64,000 nt of DNA from Paraburkholderia sp. IMGN_8 (GCF_038050405.1 NZ_CP150901.1:3038001-3102000); one strand, 5' to 3'. Shown: positions 17,071 through 25,864, counted from the stretch's first letter. Notes: generated by a model from the letters alone, not told the origin. Program-made: numbers and translations.

Positions 17071-17280
17071 GCCGTGACCTTCTTGGAGTGAATCGTCCCG
17101 TTTCCGATACCGGCGACCCGATTGGCTTGACCCGAACGGCCGGACCCAACCTGCGAACCTGCAACGACGGTTGGCGAGTGAGCTTACCGCAATGGCTCGA
17201 AAACAGGGACGTACTAGGCTGAAACTGTCTTTTGAGTGCGAGTCATCAATGGATTGGACTGGGGAGATGTCGAACGCACG

Positions 17281-17309
17281 TTGGCCCAAATCTCAAGTTG
17301 ATTGGCCCA
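17281..17309. promoter_or_regulatory. TTGGCCCA direct repeat, 21-bp spacing (candidate AraC-type site)
   Basis: TTGGCCCA occurs at 17281-17288 and 17302-17309, exactly 21 bp apart, two helical turns, between the two divergent GlxA-type genes. AraC-family proteins with two HTHs bind direct repeats with this spacing. The 321-bp intergenic region 17071-17391 holds no gene. Confidence 0.6.
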
Positions 17310-17391
17310 GCATGACGACAACCGCGTGTTTCCTCGCCCGTGCCGGCTGAATAGACTGGGTCTCGTGGATTCCATTCGCGGAGTGGGGGGT

Positions 17392-17985
17392 ATGCAAGTA
17401 GCGATGATGCTGTATAAGGGATTCCGGCTGCTCGAGGTGACGGGCCCGATGGACGTGTTCCACGAAGCGAATCGTCTGAGCGGCGCCACGCTGTACGAGC
17501 AGCATCTCGTAGGGCCGTCTCCGGGGCCCGTCGCGTGCTCGAATGGCGTAGCGGTGGGGACGACGGAGTCTCTGTTGGATGTGCGTATTTCATTCGACAT
17601 CGTCGTCGTGCCGGGCTCCCCGGCCGTCGGCCCGGGGTCTGAGCATCGCGAACTGGTGGACTGGCTTCGTGATGCCGGAAGCAGGGTGCGAAGGCTCGCG
17701 TCGGTGTCCAACGGGGCGTTTTTAATCGCGCGCGCCGGCCTTGCCGATCATCGCGCGTTGACGACGCATAGGCGCGACGCACAACGTCTGTCCACCGAGT
17801 TCCCCCTGGTACACGTCATCAGCCATCAAAGCTATTTGAAGGATGGCAACCTGTACTCGTCGCGCGGTGTGAGCGACGGTATCCGGGTGGCCTTGGCTCT
17901 CGTCCGAGAGGACCTTGGAGAAGCGTTCGCCAGAAGCGTGACAAAGTCATTGTCGAGGCAGCGCTCGTGGCCCAAATGTAGCTAA
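17392..17985 (+). CDS. Truncated GlxA-family protein lacking its DNA-binding domain
   Basis: 197 residues from the ATG at 17392 (MQVAMMLYKGFRLLEVTGPM). It is a full DJ-1/PfpI sensor domain, paralogous to the neighbouring GlxA protein: HLVGPSPGPVACSNGVAVGT, ASVSNGAFLIARAGLADHRA (a serine replaces the usual Cys at the nucleophile elbow) and LYSSRGVSDGIRVALALVRE. The text ends at VTKSLSRQRSWPKCS, exactly where the two AraC HTHs should begin, and nothing downstream encodes them. Full-length members are about 320 residues. It may be a pseudogene or survive as a sensor-only protein that dimerises with its neighbour (inference). Confidence 0.75.
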   Translation: MQVAMMLYKGFRLLEVTGPMDVFHEANRLSGATLYEQHLVGPSPGPVACSNGVAVGTTESLLDVRISFDIVVVPGSPAVGPGSEHRELVDWLRDAGSRVRRLASVSNGAFLIARAGLADHRALTTHRRDAQRLSTEFPLVHVISHQSYLKDGNLYSSRGVSDGIRVALALVREDLGEAFARSVTKSLSRQRSWPKCS

Positions 17986-17994
17986 GTTTGGCCC
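17968..17994. promoter_or_regulatory. Second TGGCCC direct repeat with the same 21-bp spacing, upstream of ilvB-like gene
   Basis: TGGCCCA at 17968-17974 and TGGCCC at 17989-17994 are again 21 bp apart, and the intervening text resembles the element at 17281 (both read TGGCCCAAAT then a further TTGGCCC). It straddles the 3' end of the truncated GlxA gene and lies about 130 bp upstream of the ilvB-like start, so it may be a second GlxA-type binding site controlling that gene. Confidence 0.5.
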
Positions 17995-18121
17995 GTGCGC
18001 CATCACAACGAAGGGACCGCGCGGTTCCGATCGTTGGCAGAATCGTGGTGTCTTTTCTCGCCGTTGTTCGAGCAGCTTATTTCAGCTGCGAGTGCCCCTC
18101 ATGTTCGACCGCAAGCCAGCC

Positions 18122-19987
18122 ATGACTCAATACCCAAACATTGCAACACCCGCCGATCCGACGCCAACGCATACGAGCGAGATGCTGTCGGGCGCCGACA
18201 TCATTCTGCGCGTACTTGCCGAGCAGGGCGTCGACACGATGTTCGGGTATAGCGGTGGCGCGATTTTGCCGACCTACGACGCCGTGTTTCGTCATAACGA
18301 AATGAACGCGGCGCATGCCAAGCGTCAGATCAAGTTCGTCGTCCCCGCCAATGAACAAGCCGCGGGCTTCATGGCCGCCGGTTATGCGCGGGCCAGCGGA
18401 AAAGTCGGCGTCTTCATGGTGACGTCCGGCCCGGGCGCGACGAATGCCGTGACGCCGATCGCCGACTGCAATGGCGATTCGATACCGGTTGTTCTCATCT
18501 GCGGGCAGGTGCCACGCGCCGCGATCGGCAGCGACGCGTTTCAGGAGGCGCCCGTCTTCAACATCATGTCGGCGTGCGCGAAGCAGGTGTTCCTGGTAAC
18601 CGACCCGGCGAAGCTCGAGCAAACCCTGCGAACCGCATTCGAAATTGCCCGCACCGGCCGGCCGGGCCCGGTCGTCGTGGACGTGCCCAAAGACATCCAG
18701 AACTGGAGGGGTCCCTATCATGGGCGGGGCACGCTGCATTCCCGCGGCTACGCCGATCGTCTGCGAATGGTGGCGCAAGGCGCGCGTCTTGAACGAGAAA
18801 AGGCCCACGCCTTCTTCGAGCTTCTGCGCGAGAGTCAGCGGCCGCTGCTCTATATCGGCGGCGGCGTGATCACGGCTCGCGCGGCGGCTGAGCTACGCGC
18901 GTTTGCCGAGCGCAACCGCATTCCGATCGTGACGACGCTCATGGGTCTTGGCGCCATCCCTGCCGATCACGAGCTGTATCTCGGAATGCTCGGCATGCAT
19001 GGCACTGCAAGCGCGAACTACGCCGTTGAAGACTGTGACTTTCTCATCGCGGTGGGCGCCCGGTTCGACGATCGGGTTGCCGGTGGGCGGCCTGAATCAT
19101 TCGCCGCCGGTGCTCGCCATGTCGCTCATATCGATATCGACGAGGCGGAGATCAACAAGGTCAAACGCGCGCACTGGGCTCACGTGGGCGACGCGAAAGA
19201 CGCGCTGCTGTCTTTGATCGAGCACAGTCCGGCGACGCCATCGCCTTCGACATGGCTCGAACGCGTCGCGGAGTTGAAGCGCACGTTCGGGCAGAACTAC
19301 GACCGCAACAACCCCGCGATTCAGCCGCAGTGGGTGGTCGAGAAACTCAGCGAAATCACGTGCGGACGAGCGATCATCACCACGGGCGTCGGCCAGCATC
19401 AGATGTGGGCCGCGCAGTTCTTCGGGTTTGGCGAGCCTCGCAGCTTTCTGACATCGGGAAGCATGGGAACGATGGGTTTCGGACTGCCCGCCGCAATCGG
19501 CGCGCAATTGGCGCGACCGGACGCCCTCGTGATCGACATCGACGGCGACGGAAGCATCCGGATGAATCTCGGCGAACTGGAGACGGCAACCACTTATGGC
19601 GTCCCCGTTAAGGTGTTGCTGCTCAACAATCGCGGTGACGGCATGATCCGGCAGTGGCAGCGCCTCTTTTATGAAGGACGGATGTTCGTCAGCGACAAGT
19701 CGTTGCATAGCAAGGACTTCGTGATGACGGCCAAGGCCGATGGCTTTAAATTTGCGCGCTGCGTTCAAGCGGTGGATGAACTCGAGGGCGCGCTGAGGGC
19801 GTTCGTGGAATTCGACGGGCCTGCCTTTCTCGAGGTGATGATCGACGAGAACGCCGATGTATTTCCGATGGTAGGCCCGGGACAAAGCTACGCGAACATG
19901 ATCACAGGTCCCTTCATTCCGTCTCGCACCAGGCAGGAAACACACATTCAGGGCGTGGGACGCCAGAGCGCCACGGACATGTTCTAG
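18122..19987 (+). CDS. ilvB: Acetolactate synthase large subunit-type ThDP enzyme
   Basis: 621 residues from the ATG at 18122. The three ThDP-enzyme domains are in order: pyrimidine-binding (SGADIILRVLAEQGVDTMFG, catalytic Glu in NEQAAGFMAAGYARASGKVG), a central FAD/Rossmann domain (LLYIGGGVITARAAAELRAF, GARFDDRVAGGRPESFAAGA) and the pyrophosphate-binding domain with GDGSIRMNLGEL and LLLNNRGDGMIRQWQRLFYE. It should condense two pyruvates to acetolactate, the first step of valine/leucine synthesis. No ilvN regulatory subunit or ilvC follows, so it is a stand-alone paralogue, perhaps catabolic or fermentative. GDGSIRMN differs slightly from the commoner GDGSF form. Confidence 0.9.
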   Translation: MTQYPNIATPADPTPTHTSEMLSGADIILRVLAEQGVDTMFGYSGGAILPTYDAVFRHNEMNAAHAKRQIKFVVPANEQAAGFMAAGYARASGKVGVFMVTSGPGATNAVTPIADCNGDSIPVVLICGQVPRAAIGSDAFQEAPVFNIMSACAKQVFLVTDPAKLEQTLRTAFEIARTGRPGPVVVDVPKDIQNWRGPYHGRGTLHSRGYADRLRMVAQGARLEREKAHAFFELLRESQRPLLYIGGGVITARAAAELRAFAERNRIPIVTTLMGLGAIPADHELYLGMLGMHGTASANYAVEDCDFLIAVGARFDDRVAGGRPESFAAGARHVAHIDIDEAEINKVKRAHWAHVGDAKDALLSLIEHSPATPSPSTWLERVAELKRTFGQNYDRNNPAIQPQWVVEKLSEITCGRAIITTGVGQHQMWAAQFFGFGEPRSFLTSGSMGTMGFGLPAAIGAQLARPDALVIDIDGDGSIRMNLGELETATTYGVPVKVLLLNNRGDGMIRQWQRLFYEGRMFVSDKSLHSKDFVMTAKADGFKFARCVQAVDELEGALRAFVEFDGPAFLEVMIDENADVFPMVGPGQSYANMITGPFIPSRTRQETHIQGVGRQSATDMF

Positions 19988-20022
19988 CCGTTCAACTGCT
20001 ATTGAGGCGCTTGTCGAAGTCC

Positions 20023-20322
20023 ATGATTGACGAGAACTTGATTCATAAGGCACTGGCGAACCCGTTCCGGCGCGAAGTCTTGAGGTGGTTGAAGGCCCCT
20101 AAAGAGCACTTTGCGCAAGGCCACATCGATCTGGCTCGCGGGGTGCCGTCGAATGCCATCCTCGCGCGCAGCGGGCTGGCGCAATCGACCGTATCGGCAC
20201 ACCTCGCGGCATTGGTCGGCGCGGGACTGCTTGATTCGACACGAGCGGGTCAGTGGATGTTTCTATCGCGAAACGAAGACGTCATTCGCGCCTTTGCGGA
20301 ACAGATCAAATCGCATTTGTAG
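20023..20322 (+). CDS. ArsR-family winged-helix regulator
   Basis: 99 residues from the ATG at 20023 (MIDENLIHKALANPFRREVL); a TTG at 20002 is an alternative start. It has the ArsR fold: ALANPFRREVLRWLKAP is helix 1-2, RSGLAQSTVSAHLAALVGAG is the recognition helix-turn-helix, and LLDSTRAGQWMFLSRNEDVI is the wing and dimer helix. No cysteine-rich metal-binding site is visible, so it may not be a metal sensor. It lies 35 bp after the ilvB-like gene in the same direction and may be co-transcribed with it. The target is unknown. Confidence 0.87.
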   Translation: MIDENLIHKALANPFRREVLRWLKAPKEHFAQGHIDLARGVPSNAILARSGLAQSTVSAHLAALVGAGLLDSTRAGQWMFLSRNEDVIRAFAEQIKSHL

Positions 20323-21120
20323 CCGCGGGTACTATCGATAGATGTGTGGGCGCTGTCTCGCATACCGACTGCCGGAATCGCATTGCGATTTCCTTCCGCA
20401 GGATACCGGGTTGAGGGTCGAGCAGCATAACCGTTCTCGTTCAACCGCCTTGGGGCGCTTGGCCTTGGCGCATCATTCAAAGCCCGGCTCGGGCGGCGAC
20501 AATGGAGTCGGAAGCTGCCGCTCGTCCCGCCGGGCTGAACGTCAGCAACTGGCCGGACGGAGTCGGATGACGACCGGCTCAGGTCGACCCGTTGCCGCCT
20601 TCCGGATCACTGCCAAGTCAACGGCGGCTTTCGGGCCACCTACGGTCGTTCGATCACGTGGTGGGACAGACGCCCTGAGAGCGTCTTCACTCGCATAACG
20701 GATCCTTTGCAAACCGGCCATGACCCTCGCGTACCGACCACAGCGTCAACTGTCAATCCAGTCTCGTGACGGCAGCACCAGTCTCACTCATTCCGCCTCC
20801 CTGCAAGGCGGTCGGCGGGTCGGTTGGCACAATTGGTGAAACGTCCACCCGGATATTCAGCCTCCGAAAAAGCGCCGTAGTCTCACTAACTCCGTTTCCC
20901 GGCAGCAGGTGCGGGGAGCCGGAATTCGTTGGAACGTTAGAACGCACCGCCTGGACAATCAACAGCTTGCGATCGTTTTTCGGTCCACGGCGGCGCTACA
21001 TCCCACCGAAATAGTTCAACTGTATTCGATAGAATGAGTACACGCGATGGCATTGCGGAGTTCCAGGTGAAGCGATGCGCCGCGCAACACTGTGCCGTAA
21101 CCCTGCAGACCTGACTGGAA
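20323..21120. other. Long gap with degenerate repeats
   Basis: About 800 bp without a recognisable gene. 20500-20660 resembles the degenerate intergenic filler seen near 4250 and 8750. From about 20775 to 20950 two loosely similar units of roughly 100 bp occur in tandem: each starts AGTCTCACT and continues with a TCC-rich word, then GTTGG(C/A)AC. Only short frames are open here and none has a clear ribosome site. Confidence 0.4.
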
Positions 21121-22863
21121 ATGAGTACGGGCAAGATTCTGTCCGGCATCGCGATGGCCGCGCTGTCCACGGCATGCGCCGCTGCGGGGGTGGCCGGTGC
21201 TTGTTTGCCGTCGTTCTCCGAGGTCGACGTCAAGGATGGACTCGAAGTGCGGACCCGCTGCGCTGTCTCCGCGCCCGCGCTCGCGCGCCTCACTGAACGC
21301 CTGAACCGCGCGGTGAAGAGCGACGGGCTCTCCGCCACGCAACGGGTTGCGCTGGCGACAGCGGCCAACGTGATGCTGCACGCGGTCTTCTCGCAGACAG
21401 ACCACGGCGAACCCACAAACGACGCCGCGTTCGTCAACCTCGAACCGCTCTTCGAAAACCTCGCATCGCAGATCAGGACGCGCACCGATATCGACCTCGC
21501 AGCCGAAGCGTCGAAATGGAACGCACGCTATGAAGATCTGCTGCGCAGGATGTCGATCACACGCAGCGCGGATCGCACCGAACTGCAGATCTACGAAGCA
21601 GCGAGGCGCCTCGATCTGGATAACGCATCCGCGCTGCTGATGCGGCTCGTTGCTAACGCACCTGGCACCGCCCAGCTATCCGCGGCGCGCAACTACGAAG
21701 CGGCGAGCATCGAACTGCTTCGCTTCATGCCATGGAACGCGCTGCCGTACCTAGAGAAGGCCCATGCACTGCAACCCAACGATATGGACATCGCCACCGC
21801 ATTCGCCGACACACTGCTCGTGCAGCACGAGCCCGAGCGCGCGGAGCCGGTGTATCGCGCGCTGCTGACCCAGTATCGGACGCTTGCGCAACAGAAGCCC
21901 GCCGCGTGGCAGCCCGCCATCGCGCGTACGCTCGGCAAGCTTGGCAGTCTGTATGTGATGCGGCAGCAGCAGAAGGAAGCCGAAGCCGCATGGCTGCACG
22001 CGCTCGAAATCTACTGGGCGCTCGCGCGCGTGAACCCTTCGGGCTACGGTCCCGCAGTGGCTAACACCTTTGACAGCCTCGCAGCCTTGTACCGCGACAC
22101 GCGACGTCTGCAGGAAGCAGCAGACGCGTGGCGCGAAGCCCTCGCCGTCGACCGCGCGCTGGCCCGACAGGACCCGGCCATGTACCGGCCCGCGGTCGCG
22201 ACGACGCTCAACGACCTCGGCATCCTCTACAGCGCGACACAGCGCGCGCACGACGCGGAACTCGCCTATCGCGAAGCGCTCGGCATCCAGCGCGCACTCG
22301 CACACGACAATCCCGCCGCCTGGCGTCCGGCGCTTGCGCGCACGCTGAATAACCTCGGGAACTTCTACATTGCAAGCGAGCGGCTGCCGGAAGCGGAGCA
22401 CGCCTACCGGGAAGCTCTGAAGATCCGCCAACAGCTCGCCCGCGAAAGCCCCGCGCTTTACCAGCCCGACTTGGCGCGTACGCTCGGCAATCTGGGTGTG
22501 CTTTACCGCGCCGAACAGCGGCCGGCCAAGGCACTGCAGGCGTATCAGCAGGCGCTGCAGATCGTTCACGCCCTCTCGCGCAATGCGCCTGGCGCGTACC
22601 AGCCTGACGAGGCGCGGATACTGAACAATCTGGGCGTGCTCTACAGCCGCACGGGCAGGCCGCGCGAAGCGGAAGACGCGTGGCGCCGTGCGCTGGATCT
22701 TTACCGCAAACTCGCACACGACGATCCGTTGACCTGGCGGCAGGATGAAGCACGCACCTTGCGGAATCTGGGCACGCTGCTCAGCCGCACGCAACGTTCG
22801 GCTGAAGCCGACGAAATGAAACGCGAGGCGGATGAACTGACCGATTCGACGCGGGCGCAATAG
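21121..22863 (+). CDS. Secreted tetratricopeptide-repeat protein with 46-residue repeats
   Basis: 580 residues. The N-terminus is a hydrophobic Ala/Gly-rich stretch (ILSGIAMAALSTACAAAGVA) that looks like a signal peptide or lipoprotein signal. Residues about 200-245 are ordinary TPRs; then seven tandem copies of a 46-residue kinesin-light-chain-like TPR follow from about residue 261 to the end. Each copy opens with (W/Y)xPxxAxTLxNLGxLY and closes with A.x.YREALxI.RxLA..(N/S)P. The period was counted directly between successive copies. It probably acts in the envelope as a protein-binding solenoid. It stands alone and I cannot name a function. Confidence 0.82.
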   Translation: MSTGKILSGIAMAALSTACAAAGVAGACLPSFSEVDVKDGLEVRTRCAVSAPALARLTERLNRAVKSDGLSATQRVALATAANVMLHAVFSQTDHGEPTNDAAFVNLEPLFENLASQIRTRTDIDLAAEASKWNARYEDLLRRMSITRSADRTELQIYEAARRLDLDNASALLMRLVANAPGTAQLSAARNYEAASIELLRFMPWNALPYLEKAHALQPNDMDIATAFADTLLVQHEPERAEPVYRALLTQYRTLAQQKPAAWQPAIARTLGKLGSLYVMRQQQKEAEAAWLHALEIYWALARVNPSGYGPAVANTFDSLAALYRDTRRLQEAADAWREALAVDRALARQDPAMYRPAVATTLNDLGILYSATQRAHDAELAYREALGIQRALAHDNPAAWRPALARTLNNLGNFYIASERLPEAEHAYREALKIRQQLARESPALYQPDLARTLGNLGVLYRAEQRPAKALQAYQQALQIVHALSRNAPGAYQPDEARILNNLGVLYSRTGRPREAEDAWRRALDLYRKLAHDDPLTWRQDEARTLRNLGTLLSRTQRSAEADEMKREADELTDSTRAQ

Positions 22864-23288
22864 AGCGCGGACAAGACGATTGTTAGCGCTCGATGCTCGC
22901 AAGTGCAGTCGATTTAATCTGATCAACGCGCGAAGGTCGGTTGTCTAAGCGAAGCGGTCGCCCAGATGTCCGAATGCCGGCAGAGGCGAACGACGCTTCA
23001 TGGCCGACTGCTGTCTGTCGTGAGCAACATGACGGCACTATGACGGGCGGAATACGCGGCAAGGGGATATTTAGAGGCAACGCATGCAACCGGAGCTACC
23101 TGTCGCTTGGCCATGCCGTTTCGTCGACAAACGCCGTCGCCGGCGCGCGATGAGCGACGCGCCAGCCCGCTCGAGAGGCCACATTGATGCGCCGCTTCTT
23201 GTGGCTGTCGCGACAAAACGATTAGCATCGCTTTAGAGGAGCAACGCGTTTGTGCACCTTTAGGCGCCAAACCTTTAGGCGCCAATTT
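22864..23288. other. Gap before the VOC relic
   Basis: About 425 bp with no recognisable gene on either strand; only short frames without ribosome sites. The right end holds the 15-bp tandem repeat described next. Confidence 0.4.
23256..23285. repeat. Exact 15-bp tandem duplication
   Basis: ACCTTTAGGCGCCAA is present twice in direct succession (23256-23270 and 23271-23285). On the minus strand it codes LAPKG twice in the open tail of the VOC relic. Replication slippage in non-functional DNA is the simplest cause. Confidence 0.8.
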
Positions 23289-23378
23289 ATAAGGGCGGGT
23301 CATGCCCTCAAGCAAATGACCATCGGGATCGTCGAAATACACTCTCCGGCCATCGTTGTGCAGATAGGTGCCGGCCCG
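23289..23378 (-). pseudogene. Relic of a VOC/glyoxalase-family C-terminus
   Basis: Thirty codons read AGTYLHNDGRRVYFDDPDGH then LLEGMTRPY, the C-terminal beta-strands and metal-ligand region (D-P-D-G-H-L-L-E) of fosfomycin-resistance/bleomycin-type VOC proteins, which end (V/I)MTRPY. No N-terminal half is present: upstream text does not match the family, and the frame continues past the expected end without a stop. So this is a fragment left after deletion. Confidence 0.7.
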
Positions 23379-23476
23379 TTGTTTACCGGAAACGGGCCGC
23401 ATCCTTACGGTTGCGACCCAGCAGTCTGAGCCCATCGGAGCGCCGCCGCAAGGTGGTTGGCTCCTATCGGTTGCCG

Positions 23477-24070
23477 TCATGCGCTCCAGTCGAACTCGGT
23501 AATCTCCGCGTGCCCCAGGCTGTCCCATTGCCGCATGTCGGGATCGCGCCAGTAAGTGCCTTTGCCGTTGGCAAGTCCAATGTCGTTGCGGAAGGCGGCT
23601 GCGCCGTGCAGCAGGCGCGTGAGCTCGCCGGTGGCACCGCGCAGCGGTTTGGCGAACGCCACGCCGATTTTACCTACCGTGATGCGCGTCTCGTCCGAAC
23701 CGCTCTGGATGTCGATCGGCGCCTCCTGGGTCGGCAGCCATTGCTTGACGAGTTGCCCGACGACTTCGTAGACGCCACCCCGCTGGCCCTTGAACAGCGG
23801 CTCGAGCGTGGCCCGCTGCGCCGCCGAAACGGCGGGGTCGAAGTAGATGCGCCCGACGCCCTCCCCGCCCAGGAAGCCTTTGGGCCAGTCAGCAACCCAC
23901 GCCAGCTTGGCGCCGCCCACGTCGACGCCGTCGACATCGCCGCTACCAATATGGACCCACTGGCCGCCCGAGCACCAGACCTGATCGCCTTCCATCTCAC
24001 CCAGCATGCAAGGGCAGCCGACCTTGCAACTGCATGGTGCATAGTAGGTTCCCACGATATGCCAAGCCAT
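23477..24070 (-). CDS. DUF1326 domain-containing protein
   Basis: 197 residues from the ATG at 24070 (MAWHIVGTYYAPCSCKVGCP), with AAGGAGGCATGCT in front. The DUF1326 hallmark is the N-terminal cysteine cluster C-S-C-x-x-G-C-P-C (about residues 13-21), which looks able to bind a metal or a cluster, followed by GDQVWCSGGQWVHIGSGDVD and WVADWPKGFLGGEGVGRIYF. The C-terminal part ends with GLANGKGTYWRDPDMRQWDS. The function is not established. The gene lies 80 bp downstream of a DUF2182 membrane protein on the same strand; the two families are very often paired, suggesting a joint role. Confidence 0.9.
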   Translation of the reverse strand: MAWHIVGTYYAPCSCKVGCPCMLGEMEGDQVWCSGGQWVHIGSGDVDGVDVGGAKLAWVADWPKGFLGGEGVGRIYFDPAVSAAQRATLEPLFKGQRGGVYEVVGQLVKQWLPTQEAPIDIQSGSDETRITVGKIGVAFAKPLRGATGELTRLLHGAAAFRNDIGLANGKGTYWRDPDMRQWDSLGHAEITEFDWSA

Positions 24071-24150
24071 AGCATGCCTCCTTAGGTTCGCTTGTTGTCG
24101 AACGCGACACGGCTCTCGCTCGCGAGCCGTGTCGCCGCCTTCCCTTCCGG

Positions 24151-24936
24151 CTACGGGATGCCGCCGAGCCAAGGCATCGCCAGCATCGCGAGCCCGCCCG
24201 CGATCAGCGCTGCTCCCAGGGGCGGAGCGACGCGGTGGCCGCCGGGCAAGGTTTTCTCGATGAAAATGATGACCGCCGCCGTGAGCATCCACACCATATT
24301 CATTGCACCGAGCGCGACCAGCGCGACCATCAGGCCGGCACAGCAACCGATGCAGTCGGCCGCATGCAGCACGCCGAGACGCAAAGCGCCGCGCGCGCCC
24401 GGCCGCCAGTGCTGCATCAGGAAAAACAGCGGGTTGCTGCACCGCGTGTGGCAACTGCGTTTGAGCCGCGTGAACTGATAGACGCCCCCCGCGATCAGCA
24501 GCAGGCCAGGGACAATGGCCCCCCCTTCACTCATGTGGTCGATGATCCACGGATACGCGTACACCGGCAGCCCGGCAGCGGTCCAAAGCACCACATAGCC
24601 CATGAGCAGCGCGGCCATTCCTGGCCACGCACCGGGGCGTCCTGGGCGCTCGCGAGTGGTGGCCCGATAAAGCAGCATCAGAGGCAGCGCGGCGGGGAGC
24701 ATCATCGCGACCATCATCACTGCCCAGGCCACGAGAAAGAACACGATGCGGCTGTCCATTTGTCCGGCCATGCCCATCTCGTCCATGGCGCGGCCTTGCC
24801 GGACCGTGTAGGCCCAACTCGCCGCCGTCAGCAGCAGGAGCACGGTGCCCGGAAGAAGGTTCTCCCGCTTAGCCAGGACTGCCCATCCGACGGCAACCGG
24901 TCGGCCGGACGCCTCCGAAGCGCGAGGGTGGGACAT
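24151..24936 (-). CDS. DUF2182 predicted metal-binding integral membrane protein
   Basis: 261 residues with about seven membrane helices: VLLLLTAASWAYTV, VFFLVAWAVMMVAMMLPAAL, AALLMGYVVLWTAAGLPVYA, VPGLLLIAGGVYQFTRLKRS, ADCIGCCAGLMVALVALGAM, NMVWMLTAAVIIFIEKTLPG and a final hydrophobic helix. The W-x-V-M-M-x-A-M-M-L-P motif, the KRSCHTRCSNP loop and DCIGCC are the diagnostic DUF2182 features; the methionines, cysteines and histidine suggest soft-metal handling. It is the upstream partner of the DUF1326 gene. Its biochemical role is unknown. Confidence 0.9.
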   Translation of the reverse strand: MSHPRASEASGRPVAVGWAVLAKRENLLPGTVLLLLTAASWAYTVRQGRAMDEMGMAGQMDSRIVFFLVAWAVMMVAMMLPAALPLMLLYRATTRERPGRPGAWPGMAALLMGYVVLWTAAGLPVYAYPWIIDHMSEGGAIVPGLLLIAGGVYQFTRLKRSCHTRCSNPLFFLMQHWRPGARGALRLGVLHAADCIGCCAGLMVALVALGAMNMVWMLTAAVIIFIEKTLPGGHRVAPPLGAALIAGGLAMLAMPWLGGIP

Positions 24937-25630
24937 GGCGTTCTCTTTGCGATGCGCTTACGCGGGCATCGACAGCCCGGGCGTGGGGAAAGATAGGTAC
25001 GGCGCCTCATGGTCGGCGCGAACTGGGCGGGAGGTGCGTTACAGCAACTACGTCACGTACCGATGCCCGACTCGAAATCGGTCAAGCGAAGGACTATAGA
25101 CAAAGATATATGCAAAGAACCCGGGAAAGTCCATGCGTATTTCATCTGGGCCGGGATCGCGCCGGTTTTGCCGCCTTGGGAGTCCATTAGATTTTCGCGC
25201 GAATACCAGGGTAGCAGATTCCAGAGCTCGGGCCCTATGCGGGCTTGCGAATCGACCTTAATTAACTATCGAGCTACAGCAAACATTTTATGTTTGGGGC
25301 ATTTCCCCGTGGCGCCGCGCGATCCGAACGCGGAAGTGGCCGGGCAGGGCTTTTGAATCCGAACCTCAGTGACAAGTCCGGATAGTTCGGGAGGATAACG
25401 AACTACGTTGATTGGACCAACCGCCCGGACCTCGACAATGTGCTCCCCTGTTATGAAGCTATCGATTCGGATCTGAACCGAATCCCATTGCCGGAAATTT
25501 TTATTCGCATGCAAGAACCGATCGACGCGCCATTTCCTGTCGGAGCAGCTCTCGCTTGTGAACATCGCGGAGAGCGCACGTCGGAGGATCGGACCGCATC
25601 CCGTCGGCGCAGCTCTCCCGTCCCTCTAAC
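24937..25630. other. Gap of lower GC without recognisable gene
   Basis: About 690 bp. Parts (25080-25480) are clearly less GC-rich than the flanking genes. A 99-codon frame on the minus strand (25266-25565) has no Shine-Dalgarno and no family features, so I do not call it. Composition hints at acquired or decayed DNA. Confidence 0.4.
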
Positions 25631-25864
25631 TCATGCCTTGACGAGCTGCAGGCCGCCGAAATTCTGGATGGTGGGAATATCGACCTTCGTGTACGTGTCG
25701 GTCTGGGTGACCGGCGCCACCACGACGGCCGGGCTGGCGAAGCCGCCACCATACGCAGCGTTGACGTTTGCGACGTTGTAGTTGCTGCCGCCGCGTACAG
25801 CGGAGAGGGCCTTGACGGACAGTTCTTCGGCGTGTGCGAGGTCTTTGATCATCAGCGAGGTCAT
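25631..25864 (-). CDS. Orphan double-glycine leader peptide (bacteriocin/RiPP-like precursor)
   Basis: 77 residues, ATG preceded by AGGAG with 8-nt spacing. Residues 1-26 (MTSLMIKDLAHAEELS then VKALSAVRGG) have the form of a double-glycine leader: charged helical start, E-E-L-S, hydrophobic positions before V-R-G-G, with cleavage expected after Gly26. The 51-residue core is rich in Asn, Val, Ala, Gly, Thr and Tyr (SNYNVANVNAAYGGG at its start), lacks Cys, and ends QNFGGLQLVKA. Without Cys it cannot be a lanthipeptide or disulfide bacteriocin; it may be an unmodified peptide or linked by another chemistry. No C39 peptidase/ABC exporter is near. Function unproven. Confidence 0.72.
   Translation of the reverse strand: MTSLMIKDLAHAEELSVKALSAVRGGSNYNVANVNAAYGGGFASPAVVVAPVTQTDTYTKVDIPTIQNFGGLQLVKA

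Noticed and set aside
25266..25565. Minus-strand frame of 99 codons downstream of the double-glycine peptide
   Set aside because: Considered as an immunity protein, but no Shine-Dalgarno, no membrane segment and no family likeness.
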